Assembly: GCA_017453065.1 (NCBI GenBank)
Contig: JAFTKW010000015.1
Coordinates: 1-64,000, forward strand
Source: Lachnospiraceae bacterium
Lineage (GTDB): Bacteria; Bacillota; Clostridia; Lachnospirales; Lachnospiraceae
Length of the DNA stretch: 64,000 nt
Direction: 5' to 3'
Shown: positions 1 through 9,654 of the stretch, piece after piece
Position numbering within the stretch: position 1 is the stretch's first letter
Layout of the letters: every line of letters starts with the position of its first letter
Program-made: the position numbers and the translations under genes
Notes under the pieces: model-generated
What the model saw: the letters and a program-made list of their open reading frames with translations, nothing else
Database searches by the model: none
Told to the model about the DNA's origin: nothing

Positions 1-2460
1 ATTGCGCCTACACAGTTACGTTTGCAGGAGTGGAGAAATACATACCTTTACAATAATACATATTCATCCGTACATCCTTTGTATGTGACTTTGGAAAAAG
101 GCAAAAACGTAATTACTCTTACCAACATGTCCAATGATGGACTGGTGTTGGGAACACTTTTGGCTGAGGCACCAGTGGATACGGTTCCAAGCTATGAAGA
201 GTATTTGGCAGCGCACCCAGGAAATATTGTTTCTGAGAGTGCATTCCTTACTGTTAACGCCATTGATTACACAGAAAAGAACTCTGCAGAAATCATCTAT
301 GAATCCAAGGCTACCCCTGCGGTTTACCCTTACGATGCAGAGTACAAGAAACTCAATACCATCAAGTGGAACAAACCAGGGGATGAGATTTCTTATGAAT
401 TTGAAGTGCAGGAGGATGGCCTTTACCAGCTTGCCTTCCACTATATGAATGAAAAAGAGGAATTTGATTCCTTTGAGACGATTATGATTGATGGACAGGT
501 GCCATTTGAGGAACTTAATTGCTACGCGTTTCCATATACCAACGGTTCCTGGGCCAACGAAGTGCTTTCTGATGCTGAGGGCAATCCTTATTACATTTAT
601 CTGACCAAGGGAACTCACAAATTGACTATGAAGGCAGAACTTGAGCCAGTGATTGAGGCTTGGAGATATGGCCAGTTGATTGCAGAGCATGTAACGCAGT
701 TTGCATTGGATGTAAAGAAGATTGCGGGTCAGGATGCAGACAAATTCAGAACCTGGAAGATGACACAGTATATTCCTGAGATTCCAGCTTATCTGGATGC
801 TTACAAGACTTTGATTCAGCATATTAGATATTTGCTTCAGGACGATACAGAGTATGGTATCAATGGTGCGTTACTTACTTATCTTGGCAAGGCAGAGATG
901 TTCATCGATGATATGGCAGAGTATCCAGATGAGATTGCACTTTATACCAACAGCATGACAGGTAGAGACAACTCTGTACTGGTAGCCATCAGTACCTTTA
1001 ACTCTTCTATCGTGAAGTTAAATTTCTCCTTAGATAGAATCTATGTCTATGGTGAAGGAGAACTTCCAAAGGCAAAAGCAAGCGTGTGGGAAAGCATCTG
1101 GAACGGTGTTTTGACAGTGTATTACTCTTTCACCTCTGAAAAATACAATACGAACACAGAGGATGAAGAGGTGCTTACTGTCTGGGTAAACAGAGCTCTT
1201 ACACATGTGGATTTGTTGCAGAAACAGGTGGATACCTCTTTCACTCCACAGACGGGAATTCAGGTAAAGATTTCGGTTATGCCAGATGCCAACAAGATGA
1301 CTTTGGCGGCGGCAGCAGATCAGACTCCTGACGTGGCACTGGGCCTTGCTTCTTACATGCCATTTGATTTGGCAAGCCGTGGTGCACTTTATGATTTGAC
1401 ACAGTTTGAAGATTTCTGGCAGACCTCTAATCGCTTTGTAGCAGGTGCTATGGTGCCTTATGTGTACAACGAAGGCGTCTATGCGATTCCAGAGACCCTG
1501 GATTTTGGGGCTGTCATCTATAGAACAGATATTTTTGAAAACCTAGGATTAGAGGTTCCTAGCACTTGGGATGAGTTGAGAGATTTACTTCCAGAACTTC
1601 AGAGATATGGTATGAACTTCTACCACAACATTTCTTCTGGTGTAGGATACAAGTGGTTCTTCCAGACCACACCAATGCTCTTCCAAAATGGGGGACAGCT
1701 CTACACCGACGATGGAACAGCGACAGCCATTGACTCTCCTGAGTCTGTTAAGGGCTTAAAGGAGCTTGGCGATTTGTTTGTAGCCTATTCCTTGGACACA
1801 CAGGTAAACGAGTTCTTTAACTCCTTTAGATATTCTGTACTTCCAATCGGTATCGTGGATAGCAACACTTACATTTTGATTAAGAATGGTGCCACAGAGC
1901 TAGATGGACAGTGGGCTTTGGCGCCATACCTTGGAACCGAGCAGGAGGATGGAAGTATTGACAGATGGTATGTAGCCAACGGTACAGGCGGTGTTATTTT
2001 CTCTGACACGCAGAAGGCAGAGGATGCTTGGACTTTCCTCAAATGGTGGACCAGCACAGAAACTCAAGTGGAGTATACTTACACACTTCGTTCTACCTAT
2101 GGCGACACCTACTTCTGGTTGCCTTCTAACTTAGAAGCGTTAGAGCAGGCTCCTATCGACCAGGAGGACAAAGACATTGTGATGGATATGGTGCAGTGGA
2201 TTCGCGATGTACCTAGAACTCCAGGACAGTATTTGGTAGAGCGTTCTATCTCAGATATATGGAACGCCATGGTGCTAGACGGTACCTCCGCACAGGTTGC
2301 AGCGGACGAAAAGGTAATTGCAATCAATCGTGAGATTAAAAAGAAAATGCAGGAACTGGGTTACTACGACGAGGATGGAAACTTGATTAAACCTTATGTC
2401 ATCCACGACGTAGACTGGATTCAGGAGCAGATGGACAAAGCAGGAAAGGAAGGTAAGTAA
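1..2460 (+). CDS. Extracellular solute-binding protein of a sugar ABC transporter, 5'-truncated by the window edge
   Basis: The frame is open from base 1, so the N-terminus, including any signal peptide, lies outside the window; 819 residues are visible. From about visible residue 390 to 770 the protein is a family 1 sugar-binding protein: a VWVN strand opens it, followed by the typical TPDVALG and [12 protein letters not shown] segments. The first ~380 residues look like beta-rich galactose-binding-type modules (repeated YEFEV...GLYQL...KGTHKLT patterns), which could bind carbohydrate; this is inferred from pattern only. At over 800 residues it is about twice the usual length. It lies 2 bp before a permease gene and is the only binding protein seen in the operon. 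It presumably captures beta-glucan oligosaccharides at the cell surface. Confidence 0.85.
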   Translation: MAPTQLRLQEWRNTYLYNNTYSSVHPLYVTLEKGKNVITLTNMSNDGLVLGTLLAEAPVDTVPSYEEYLAAHPGNIVSESAFLTVNAIDYTEKNSAEIIYESKATPAVYPYDAEYKKLNTIKWNKPGDEISYEFEVQEDGLYQLAFHYMNEKEEFDSFETIMIDGQVPFEELNCYAFPYTNGSWANEVLSDAEGNPYYIYLTKGTHKLTMKAELEPVIEAWRYGQLIAEHVTQFALDVKKIAGQDADKFRTWKMTQYIPEIPAYLDAYKTLIQHIRYLLQDDTEYGINGALLTYLGKAEMFIDDMAEYPDEIALYTNSMTGRDNSVLVAISTFNSSIVKLNFSLDRIYVYGEGELPKAKASVWESIWNGVLTVYYSFTSEKYNTNTEDEEVLTVWVNRALTHVDLLQKQVDTSFTPQTGIQVKISVMPDANKMTLAAAADQTPDVALGLASYMPFDLASRGALYDLTQFEDFWQTSNRFVAGAMVPYVYNEGVYAIPETLDFGAVIYRTDIFENLGLEVPSTWDELRDLLPELQRYGMNFYHNISSGVGYKWFFQTTPMLFQNGGQLYTDDGTATAIDSPESVKGLKELGDLFVAYSLDTQVNEFFNSFRYSVLPIGIVDSNTYILIKNGATELDGQWALAPYLGTEQEDGSIDRWYVANGTGGVIFSDTQKAEDAWTFLKWWTSTETQVEYTYTLRSTYGDTYFWLPSNLEALEQAPIDQEDKDIVMDMVQWIRDVPRTPGQYLVERSISDIWNAMVLDGTSAQVAADEKVIAINREIKKKMQELGYYDEDGNLIKPYVIHDVDWIQEQMDKAGKEGK

Positions 2461-2462
2461 GC

Positions 2463-3362
2463 ATGAAAAAGCTTCGTTTTACAAAAGAAGATAAAAAGTC
2501 TTATTTGATGCTATCTCCATACATCCTTCTGTTTTCCGTGTTTATCTTGATTCCAGTTATCATGGCGGTGATGCTTTCCTTCACCTACTTTGATGTAATC
2601 AATGAGCCTAGCTTTACAGGACTTTTAAACTATATCACTTTGTTTACACAGGATGAGGTATTCCTTAAATTTGTACTTCCAAATACTTTCTTGTATGCGC
2701 TGATTGTTGGACCAGGCGGATATGTTCTTTCATTCCTTTTAGCTTGGATGCTGGCGCAGATTCAGGCACTGCCTAGAACCATTTTGGCACTTTGTATTTA
2801 TACTCCTTCCATGCTGGGCTCTGTGTTCATCGGTGTCATTTGGAAAACCATTTTCTCCGGCGACCAGTCTGGTTGGGTGAACAGTATTCTGATGCAGTGG
2901 GGATTGATTGATACACCAATTCAGTTTTTGCTGACTAAAGATTATTTCATGCTCATCATGATTATCGTATCTCTTTGGTCTTCCATGGGTATCGGATTTT
3001 TGGCTATGGTATCCGGTATCTTGAACATCAATCAGGAGCTTTATGAAGCGGCTTATGTGGATGGCATGAGAAATCGTTTCCAGGAAATCATCTACATTAC
3101 TGTGCCTTCCATGAAGCCTCAGATGTTGTTCGGCGCAGTTATGGCTATCGTAAATGCATTTAATATGGGTTGGATTGGTGTAACTCTTTCCGGGGCCAAT
3201 CCAACACCAGAATATTCTGGACAGCTGATTACCAACCACATTGACGACTATGGATTTATCCGATACGAGATGGGCTATGCGGCGGCTGTTTCCGTGGTAC
3301 TGCTTTTGGTAGTATATGGATTCAACGTAGTGGCTCACAAGCTGTTCGGTGAAAAAGAGTAG
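2463..3362 (+). CDS. Sugar ABC transporter permease, MalF/LacF type (first pair)
   Basis: A 299-residue integral membrane protein with about six hydrophobic segments. The binding-protein-dependent permease EAA loop is at about residues 195-218 ([10 protein letters not shown]...PSMKP), where it contacts the ATPase. The start ATG follows the binding-protein stop by 2 bp. It forms the first half of permease pair 1 with the gene at 3377. No ATPase gene is present in the operon, as is common in Firmicutes where one MsmK-type ATPase serves many sugar importers. The substrate is inferred from neighbours (GH16 enzymes and phosphorylases), not from this protein. Confidence 0.9.
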   Translation: MKKLRFTKEDKKSYLMLSPYILLFSVFILIPVIMAVMLSFTYFDVINEPSFTGLLNYITLFTQDEVFLKFVLPNTFLYALIVGPGGYVLSFLLAWMLAQIQALPRTILALCIYTPSMLGSVFIGVIWKTIFSGDQSGWVNSILMQWGLIDTPIQFLLTKDYFMLIMIIVSLWSSMGIGFLAMVSGILNINQELYEAAYVDGMRNRFQEIIYITVPSMKPQMLFGAVMAIVNAFNMGWIGVTLSGANPTPEYSGQLITNHIDDYGFIRYEMGYAAAVSVVLLLVVYGFNVVAHKLFGEKE

Positions 3363-3376
3363 AGGGGAGGGAAAGC

Positions 3377-4267
3377 ATGAAAACAAAAAGAAGAAAAAGA
3401 GGAAACTTTCAAGGCTCCCGTATCAACCCTAGATTCTTTTCTTTTGGGCAGGTGAAGTTTTACCTGATATTGATTCCGCTGGCAGCATTCATGATCTTGC
3501 CCGTAATCATGATTTTGAACCGTGCGTTCATGCCACTGGGTGAGCTGTTCGCTTTCCCACCACATATTTGGGTTCACAACCCAACCTTAAACAACTTTAA
3601 GAGCTTGTTTAACCTTTCCAGCACCACTGGAGTACCACTTCTTCGCTATTTGTTGAACTCCGTGATTGTAACGGTACTGACGGTGCTGCTTAACCTTGTA
3701 ATTACGATCCTTGGAGCTTATACATTTTCCAAGAAGAACTTCAAAGGAAAAAGCGCTCTCTTTGAAATCAACCAGTTGGCACTGATGTTTGTGCCTACCG
3801 CAGTTGCAATCTCCAGATACATGGTTATCGTGGAATTGAAACTGACAGATACCTGGCTGGTACATGTGCTTCCACTGGCGGCAATGCCGGTTGGTTTGTT
3901 CCTTGTAAAACAGTTCACAGACCAGATTCCAGACGCCCTGATTGAAGCGGCAGTTATGGACGGGGCAAAGGAACTTACCATCATTCGAAAGATTATTGTC
4001 CCTTTGATCAGACCAGCTTTGGCCACCTCCATCGTGCTGACCTTCCAGCAGGTGTGGATGGCAGTAGAAGCCTCCAACAACTATGTAAACGACGATTCCA
4101 TGAGAACTCTGGCATACTACCTGAACTCTCTGTCCACCAACAATACGGTGGCGGCAGCAGGTATGACCGCAGCAGCATCTGTAATCCTGTTTGTTCCAAA
4201 CTTGATTATCTTTATCTGTATGCAGTCTCAGGTTATGAATACCATGAGCCACTCTGGAATTAAGTAG
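3377..4267 (+). CDS. Sugar ABC transporter permease, MalG type (first pair)
   Basis: A 296-residue membrane protein of the MalG branch. It has a basic cytoplasmic N-terminus, hydrophobic segments from about residue 27, and an EAA loop at about residues 190-213 (EAAVMDGAKEL...PLIRP). A GAGGGGAGGG-like ribosome site precedes the ATG. It pairs with the permease at 2463 to make the membrane channel for the large solute-binding protein. The operon carries a second permease pair at 8728-10547, so this is one of two channels made together. The sugar specificity is inferred from the locus. Confidence 0.9.
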   Translation: MKTKRRKRGNFQGSRINPRFFSFGQVKFYLILIPLAAFMILPVIMILNRAFMPLGELFAFPPHIWVHNPTLNNFKSLFNLSSTTGVPLLRYLLNSVIVTVLTVLLNLVITILGAYTFSKKNFKGKSALFEINQLALMFVPTAVAISRYMVIVELKLTDTWLVHVLPLAAMPVGLFLVKQFTDQIPDALIEAAVMDGAKELTIIRKIIVPLIRPALATSIVLTFQQVWMAVEASNNYVNDDSMRTLAYYLNSLSTNNTVAAAGMTAAASVILFVPNLIIFICMQSQVMNTMSHSGIK

Positions 4268-4277
4268 GAGGTGCGGT

Positions 4278-6311
4278 ATGAAAAAGAAGATTTTGAAAAC
4301 CCTGCTCCTCTTTGTTTTGGCAGTGAGTATGCTTCAGCTTCCTATGACGGCAAGTGCCGAGATGGCCACATCTTATACTTATGCGGAGGATGACAATGGC
4401 TATTGGGTGCGTACCCAGGACGCATACCTACCAGACAGAACGATTACAGAGCTGGGACTTAAGACCCCTGAGGATTTGTACATTGACGAAAACAATATGC
4501 TCTATATCGCTGACACAGGCAACAAGCGTATTTTGAAATACGATATTGCCAAGGGTGAAGTGGTAGGAGAACTGACCAGCCCAGATTTTTCCACCCCTAG
4601 AGGCGTGTTTGTCACTGAAAATGGCGACATCTATGTGGCGGACTCTGGAGCGAAGCTGGTACTGGCATTTGACAAGGATTTCAATCAGATTTTGAAACTG
4701 GGAAAACCAGATACGCCAATTTTTGCAGACACCAACTTTGAACCAAAGCGTATTGCCGTAGATGGCGGTGGAAACATTTACCTAATCGGCGAAGGTGTTT
4801 ACAACGGTGTCATCCAGATGGCTACCACAGGCGAGTTTTTAGGATACTTTGCTGTAAATGAAGCTTCCTTAACCTTCTCTCAGAGAGTGCAGAGACTTTT
4901 GTTTACAAGAGCACAGCTTGCCAATTTGGTAGATGCCAACCCTACCGTATTTACCAACGTGTTTGTGGATAGAGACGGTATCGTGTATACCGCTACCAGC
5001 GGACTAAACCGCAATGGTATGAAAAAGCACAGTACCAACGGTGGAAACATGTTCAAGACCAAGGTTTGGTCTGACACGGATTTGACGGATGTATATGTAG
5101 ACTTTAGAGGCATGATTTACACCTGTTCTGCAGACGGTTTTATGACGGTGTATTCCAAGAACGGTGAAAGTATTTTTGACTTCGGTTCTGAAGTTACAAC
5201 CGTAGATATTGCAGGACTTTTTACAGCCCTTCCTTCTATCGCAGTAGACCAGAATGGCTACATTTGGGCGGTGGATGGAACCAAGGGTTACATTCAGTCC
5301 TTTAAGCCTACCGAATATGCCAACATGGTTTATGGCGCTATGAACCTTTATGAGGAAGGCCGCTACGAGGAAGCCATGGAGCAGTGGAATCTGGTGCTTC
5401 GTCAAAACCAGATGTCCGTGCTGGCACACAACGGTGTAGGTAAGGCTTACCTGCATGCCATGGACTATGAAGCGGCACTGGAGCATTTCAAGGTTGCCAA
5501 CAACAAAACTTATTACTCTCAGGCATTCTGGGAGGTAAGAAACAAATGGCTTCAGGACAATTTGCCAACGATTTTGTTTGCGCTGATTGGGCTGTTGGTG
5601 CTTCGAGGCATTGTGAAGGCCATCGACAAGAAACATGGCAAGTTAAAAGCCTTCACAGATGGTATCAAAGGCAAGCTTTTAAGGCTTCCTGTAATTAAGG
5701 ATTTTGCTTATGCGGCGAAGACTCCAATGCATCCTATGAACAATTACTATGAGATTCGTAAGAACAGACAGGGTAGTGTGCTGGGCGCGACGGTGATTTA
5801 TGTAGTATTCTTTGTGCTGTTTATGGCCTATCAGACTAGCAAAGGCTTCGTATATCAGATGCAGAAGGTAGAGGATATGGATATTGGCTCTATCGTCATA
5901 GGATTCCTTTTGATGCTTGGGCTTTCCATCATCTGTAACTACTTGGTAACCAGTATCAATGATGGTGACGGTACCTTCCGTCAGATATATATGATTCCGG
6001 CCTATGGCCTTTTGCCAGCTATGATTTCTCTTCTGACAGTGACAGTAGTGTCATATGGCATGACGGAGACAGAAGCATTCCTCTTGACCATTATCATGTT
6101 GATTGGTGTGGTATGGAGTGCGATTACCATCTTTGTAGGTCTGCAGACAGTGCATGATTATACCTTTGGAGAGACAGTGAAGAGTGTCATCATTACCATC
6201 GTGTTTATGGTGATTTTGGCTATCGTAGCAATCATTCTCTCTATCATGTGGGATTCCTTGTATTCCTTCATCAAATCCTTTGGAAAGGAGTTGTTCCAGA
6301 ATGTGTTATAA
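4278..6311 (+). CDS. Exported NHL-repeat / TPR / Yip1-like membrane protein
   Basis: This 677-residue protein joins three parts rarely seen together. A signal peptide ends near residue 27 (TASA). NHL beta-propeller repeats run from about 45 to 350, with repeated motifs such as LYIDENNMLYIADTGNKRI and GDIYVADSG. A TPR-like pair sits at about 350-420 (MNLYEEGRYEEAMEQW, KAYLHAMDYEAALEHF). A transmembrane helix near 435-450 leads to a C-terminal Yip1-like multi-spanning domain (~480-677). The topology places the propeller outside and the Yip1-like part in the membrane. It lies between permease pair 1 and the DUF5696-like gene, tightly spaced, which suggests a role in handling or sensing the glycan. 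No catalytic residues are recognised, and a signalling or scaffold role is inference. Confidence 0.75.
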   Translation: MKKKILKTLLLFVLAVSMLQLPMTASAEMATSYTYAEDDNGYWVRTQDAYLPDRTITELGLKTPEDLYIDENNMLYIADTGNKRILKYDIAKGEVVGELTSPDFSTPRGVFVTENGDIYVADSGAKLVLAFDKDFNQILKLGKPDTPIFADTNFEPKRIAVDGGGNIYLIGEGVYNGVIQMATTGEFLGYFAVNEASLTFSQRVQRLLFTRAQLANLVDANPTVFTNVFVDRDGIVYTATSGLNRNGMKKHSTNGGNMFKTKVWSDTDLTDVYVDFRGMIYTCSADGFMTVYSKNGESIFDFGSEVTTVDIAGLFTALPSIAVDQNGYIWAVDGTKGYIQSFKPTEYANMVYGAMNLYEEGRYEEAMEQWNLVLRQNQMSVLAHNGVGKAYLHAMDYEAALEHFKVANNKTYYSQAFWEVRNKWLQDNLPTILFALIGLLVLRGIVKAIDKKHGKLKAFTDGIKGKLLRLPVIKDFAYAAKTPMHPMNNYYEIRKNRQGSVLGATVIYVVFFVLFMAYQTSKGFVYQMQKVEDMDIGSIVIGFLLMLGLSIICNYLVTSINDGDGTFRQIYMIPAYGLLPAMISLLTVTVVSYGMTETEAFLLTIIMLIGVVWSAITIFVGLQTVHDYTFGETVKSVIITIVFMVILAIVAIILSIMWDSLYSFIKSFGKELFQNVL

Positions 6312-8715
6312 AAAGCAGTTAAAAAATTATATGAAAAAACTGATGGCGATGGTACTTGCTGGAACAATGCTTGCTGCGCCACTTAGCGCGGATGCGTACA
6401 TTCCTACCAACCGCGATACAAAGGTGGCTCCTGAAAAAGCACAGTACACTCAGGAGGATTTTGAAGGCTTTACCCTTCTGAAGGAAACAGGTACCGTTCG
6501 TTTTTACTATAGAGATGACAGAGACATCTTTGCTATCGAAGACAAACAGACTGGCTATGTGATTAAAACTGGCGCAGATCTTCCTTTTTCTGGAGATATC
6601 AAGGATGCAGTAAAGAAAATGAAAAAAGACAAGTCTGCAACCACAGAGGATATTTTGGCAGTGGCGGAACCTTATGCAGACGACTTAAATACCACTTATG
6701 TGGGAATTGCAAACTCTCTGATTACGGTTGAGTACTATGAGAGTGACAAAATCAAATATATCTCATCCGCTTCCGAGGAGGGTGTAAGTTCCACTTTGAG
6801 TGAAGTAGACAAGGCAGCAGGTAAGTATGTGCTGGATATTGATTTTGAAGAGATTGATCTTCAGATGAAGGTTTACATTACTTTGGAAGAAAGTAGCTTA
6901 AGCTACCACATACCCGCTGGGGAAATTCAAGGAACTGGCAGAGCCAAGATGGCAGCTGTGGATATCACACCGTTTATGGGTGCCAGCGGTGGACGAATGA
7001 ACGTCCTGAACCCTGAGACCTTGGATTGGGAAGAGGTAGACAATTACCGCACACCAGGTTATGTGCTGGTTCCAGATGGAAGCGGAAGCTTGATCCGTTT
7101 TGTAGACAACACCGCAGTGTTTAACCAGTATGTGGGTGATGTGTATGGCAAAGACAGTGCCACTGAAACCTATCAGGACTTTATGTACAAGGATGATGTG
7201 CCTGTGAGCGATCCTGTAATGCCAGTGTTTGGCATTGCCCATGGCGATGGCCAGATGGCCTTTGTGGCTTGGGCAGAGGAAGGCGCAGAGTACATGGACA
7301 TCATCGTCAATCCAGATGGTACTAAGGCAACCACTTATACCTGGGCTTATCCAAGATTTGAACTGAACGTTAACTACTTCCAAGTGTACGACGAAAAGGG
7401 AAGCGGCTTCTTTACACAGATGGATGAGATATTTAAATATGACATCCAAATGACCTATTCCCTTTTGTTTGGGGATGGAAGCGATGGCAGCCCTGCGGCA
7501 GATTACACTGGTATGGCGAGGGCTTATAGACAGCATCTTTTGGATAGCGGAGAGCTGACTCTTCTGACAGAGGCAAGTGAGGATGTGCCAATTCGTTTGG
7601 ACTTCATCTTGGCGGATGGTGAAAAGGGAATTCTTGGAACCAACGAAGTAGTGGTAACTACCGCAGATGATGTGGAAGCGATTCTAAATGACGTGATGGA
7701 GAGTGGAATTTCCAATATCAACACAGGCCTAATTGGATGGCAGAAAAAGGGTGAAACCTTAACAAAGCCAACGGCAATGCGTTTTTCCTGGTCTGTGGGA
7801 ACACAGGGACGCTTCAAACAGTTGATGGCTGATTTTGCAGAAAAAGGAGTGGAGATTTCTTTTTCCAGAGATATGCTGACCATCAACAAGGAGATGCTAA
7901 ATTATTACAACACTGCTGTGAAACATATCAGTAACTGGTACGTTTCCATCAACAAGGCATACATCCTGCCAGCCAATGCAGTGACTTATACCTTCAGTTA
8001 TGCCACACCCAAAAAGGCGGCAAGCTGGATTAGCACTTTGGCAGACAAGGTAGGTGAGTACAGTGATGGCATCACTATTACCAAGCAGCCAAACACCTTG
8101 ACTTCCCACTATGGAAGAGAAGGCGTCATCACAACTTTGACAGAGGCTATAGAGCTTTACAGACAGACATATGAAAACCTTCCAGAGGGCATGTCTATCA
8201 ATTTAGAGAAGCCAAATATGTATCTCTGGAAATATACAGACCGCTATTTGCAGTCTCCAGTAGGAAGTTCACAGTTTATCTTTGAGACAGATGCAGTTCC
8301 ATTTTTGCAGATGGTATTACACGGAACCATGGAGATGTATGCACCTTATGCAAACTTCTCTTTCAACAGCCAGGACTGTGTGCTTCGCATGATTGATTAC
8401 AATCTATCCCCATCCTTTATTCTGTCACAGGAAGCTTCCTGGGCACTCAGCGATACCTTTTCTGCAAACCTGTATTCCACAGAATACACTTTGTATGAAG
8501 AGATGATTGAGGATATTTACGGACAGATCAATGGAGTACTCTCACAGGTACAAGGATATGAATGGGTAGATAGAAGGGTTCCACAAAATGGTGTAGTGAT
8601 TAACTCTTATGAAAGGGATGGGAAGACCGTCCATATCATCATTAACTACACCGAAAAAGAAGTAAGTTATATGGGCCAGAGCGTTGCCGCGCAGAGCGCA
8701 GCAGTGGCCAGATAA
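6301..8715 (+). CDS. Exported DUF5696-like protein, possible TIM-barrel glycosidase relative
   Basis: The ATG at 6301 is preferred because AAAGGAG lies 10 bp upstream; this overlaps the previous stop by 11 bp and suggests translational coupling. An in-frame ATG at 6331 begins MKKLMAMVLAG, so the signal peptide (ending ...PLSADA) works from either start. The 804-residue product has a beta-rich N-terminal half and a C-terminal half (about residue 430 onward) with alternating strands and helices like a TIM barrel. It resembles proteins I recall as DUF5696, which accompany sugar ABC transporters in Firmicutes. No catalytic pair was identified. A cell-surface glycan hydrolase or binding role is inferred from context. 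Confidence 0.65.
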   Translation: MCYKKQLKNYMKKLMAMVLAGTMLAAPLSADAYIPTNRDTKVAPEKAQYTQEDFEGFTLLKETGTVRFYYRDDRDIFAIEDKQTGYVIKTGADLPFSGDIKDAVKKMKKDKSATTEDILAVAEPYADDLNTTYVGIANSLITVEYYESDKIKYISSASEEGVSSTLSEVDKAAGKYVLDIDFEEIDLQMKVYITLEESSLSYHIPAGEIQGTGRAKMAAVDITPFMGASGGRMNVLNPETLDWEEVDNYRTPGYVLVPDGSGSLIRFVDNTAVFNQYVGDVYGKDSATETYQDFMYKDDVPVSDPVMPVFGIAHGDGQMAFVAWAEEGAEYMDIIVNPDGTKATTYTWAYPRFELNVNYFQVYDEKGSGFFTQMDEIFKYDIQMTYSLLFGDGSDGSPAADYTGMARAYRQHLLDSGELTLLTEASEDVPIRLDFILADGEKGILGTNEVVVTTADDVEAILNDVMESGISNINTGLIGWQKKGETLTKPTAMRFSWSVGTQGRFKQLMADFAEKGVEISFSRDMLTINKEMLNYYNTAVKHISNWYVSINKAYILPANAVTYTFSYATPKKAASWISTLADKVGEYSDGITITKQPNTLTSHYGREGVITTLTEAIELYRQTYENLPEGMSINLEKPNMYLWKYTDRYLQSPVGSSQFIFETDAVPFLQMVLHGTMEMYAPYANFSFNSQDCVLRMIDYNLSPSFILSQEASWALSDTFSANLYSTEYTLYEEMIEDIYGQINGVLSQVQGYEWVDRRVPQNGVVINSYERDGKTVHIIINYTEKEVSYMGQSVAAQSAAVAR

Positions 8716-8727
8716 GGAGGGAAAGGC

Positions 8728-9654
8728 ATGGCGAAAAAAGATGTTAGACAGCCAAGAATTGGCCGTAGAAGTAAAAGCTATGAAAAGCGTCAGAACCGTT
8801 TGGGCTATACCTTTATGCTTCCTTGGATTTTGGGATTTTTCGTATTTACATTTTTGCCATTTGTAGCCACTTTAGTGCTCAGCTTTACAACGGTAAATTC
8901 AACCGTTGAAGGCTATCAGATTACCTACAACGGCGGTGAGAACTACTATGTGGCTTTCTTTAAAAACACAGAATTTGTACCAGCCCTTCTTTCCTTTTTG
9001 GGCATGGTCATTCCTTATACCTTTGTCATCATCATCGTGGCCTTTATCATGGCTTATCTGCTGAATAAGATTAAAGTTGGTAAGGGTATCATGAGAACCA
9101 TCTACTTTTTGCCAGTTATCATTATGTCTGGTCCAGTTATGAGTCAGATTTTGGATCAGGCAGATGAGGCGGTGCAGATGGCGCAGGGTATGGATACAGG
9201 GATGGATGGAATCTTCGTACTTGAGATGATTCGAAGCTATTCCCCAGCAATTGCAAACTTTGCAGAGGGAGTATTTGATCAGTTGTCCATGATTCTGTGG
9301 TTTACTGGTATTCCAATTGTATTGTTTATCAGTGCACTGCAACGTATCAATCCTTCCCTCTTTGAGGCGGCAAGAATTGACATGGCCAACGAATGGCAGA
9401 TACTTTGGAAGATTATTATTCCAATGATCAAACCAACTGCGTTGGTAGCAACCATCTTTACGATTGCTCAGCTGGGTACCTACGATACCAGCGCAATCTA
9501 TTCCCTGATTAAGACTGCTACCAACAATACCACCGGAGGACTTGGATTTGCAGCAACCTATTCATGGATTTATTCCTTGGTGGTGCTGATTATCATCGGT
9601 CTGGCTTGTCTTTTGTTTAAAGAAAGACAGCCAAGGAGGCGTGATATATGGTAA
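8728..9654 (+). CDS. Sugar ABC transporter permease, MalF type (second pair)
   Basis: A 308-residue permease with a long basic N-terminus (about 25 residues rich in Arg and Lys), then hydrophobic segments. The EAA loop is at about residues 213-236 (FEAARIDMANEW...PMIKP). The ribosome site AAGGAGGG lies just upstream of the ATG. Its end overlaps the next permease by 7 bp (ATATGGTAA), typical of subunits made in equal amounts. It has a longer periplasm-facing insertion around the QADEAVQMAQG segment than the permease at 2463, so the two pairs are not simple duplicates. The substrate is inferred from the operon. Confidence 0.9.
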   Translation: MAKKDVRQPRIGRRSKSYEKRQNRLGYTFMLPWILGFFVFTFLPFVATLVLSFTTVNSTVEGYQITYNGGENYYVAFFKNTEFVPALLSFLGMVIPYTFVIIIVAFIMAYLLNKIKVGKGIMRTIYFLPVIIMSGPVMSQILDQADEAVQMAQGMDTGMDGIFVLEMIRSYSPAIANFAEGVFDQLSMILWFTGIPIVLFISALQRINPSLFEAARIDMANEWQILWKIIIPMIKPTALVATIFTIAQLGTYDTSAIYSLIKTATNNTTGGLGFAATYSWIYSLVVLIIIGLACLLFKERQPRRRDIW

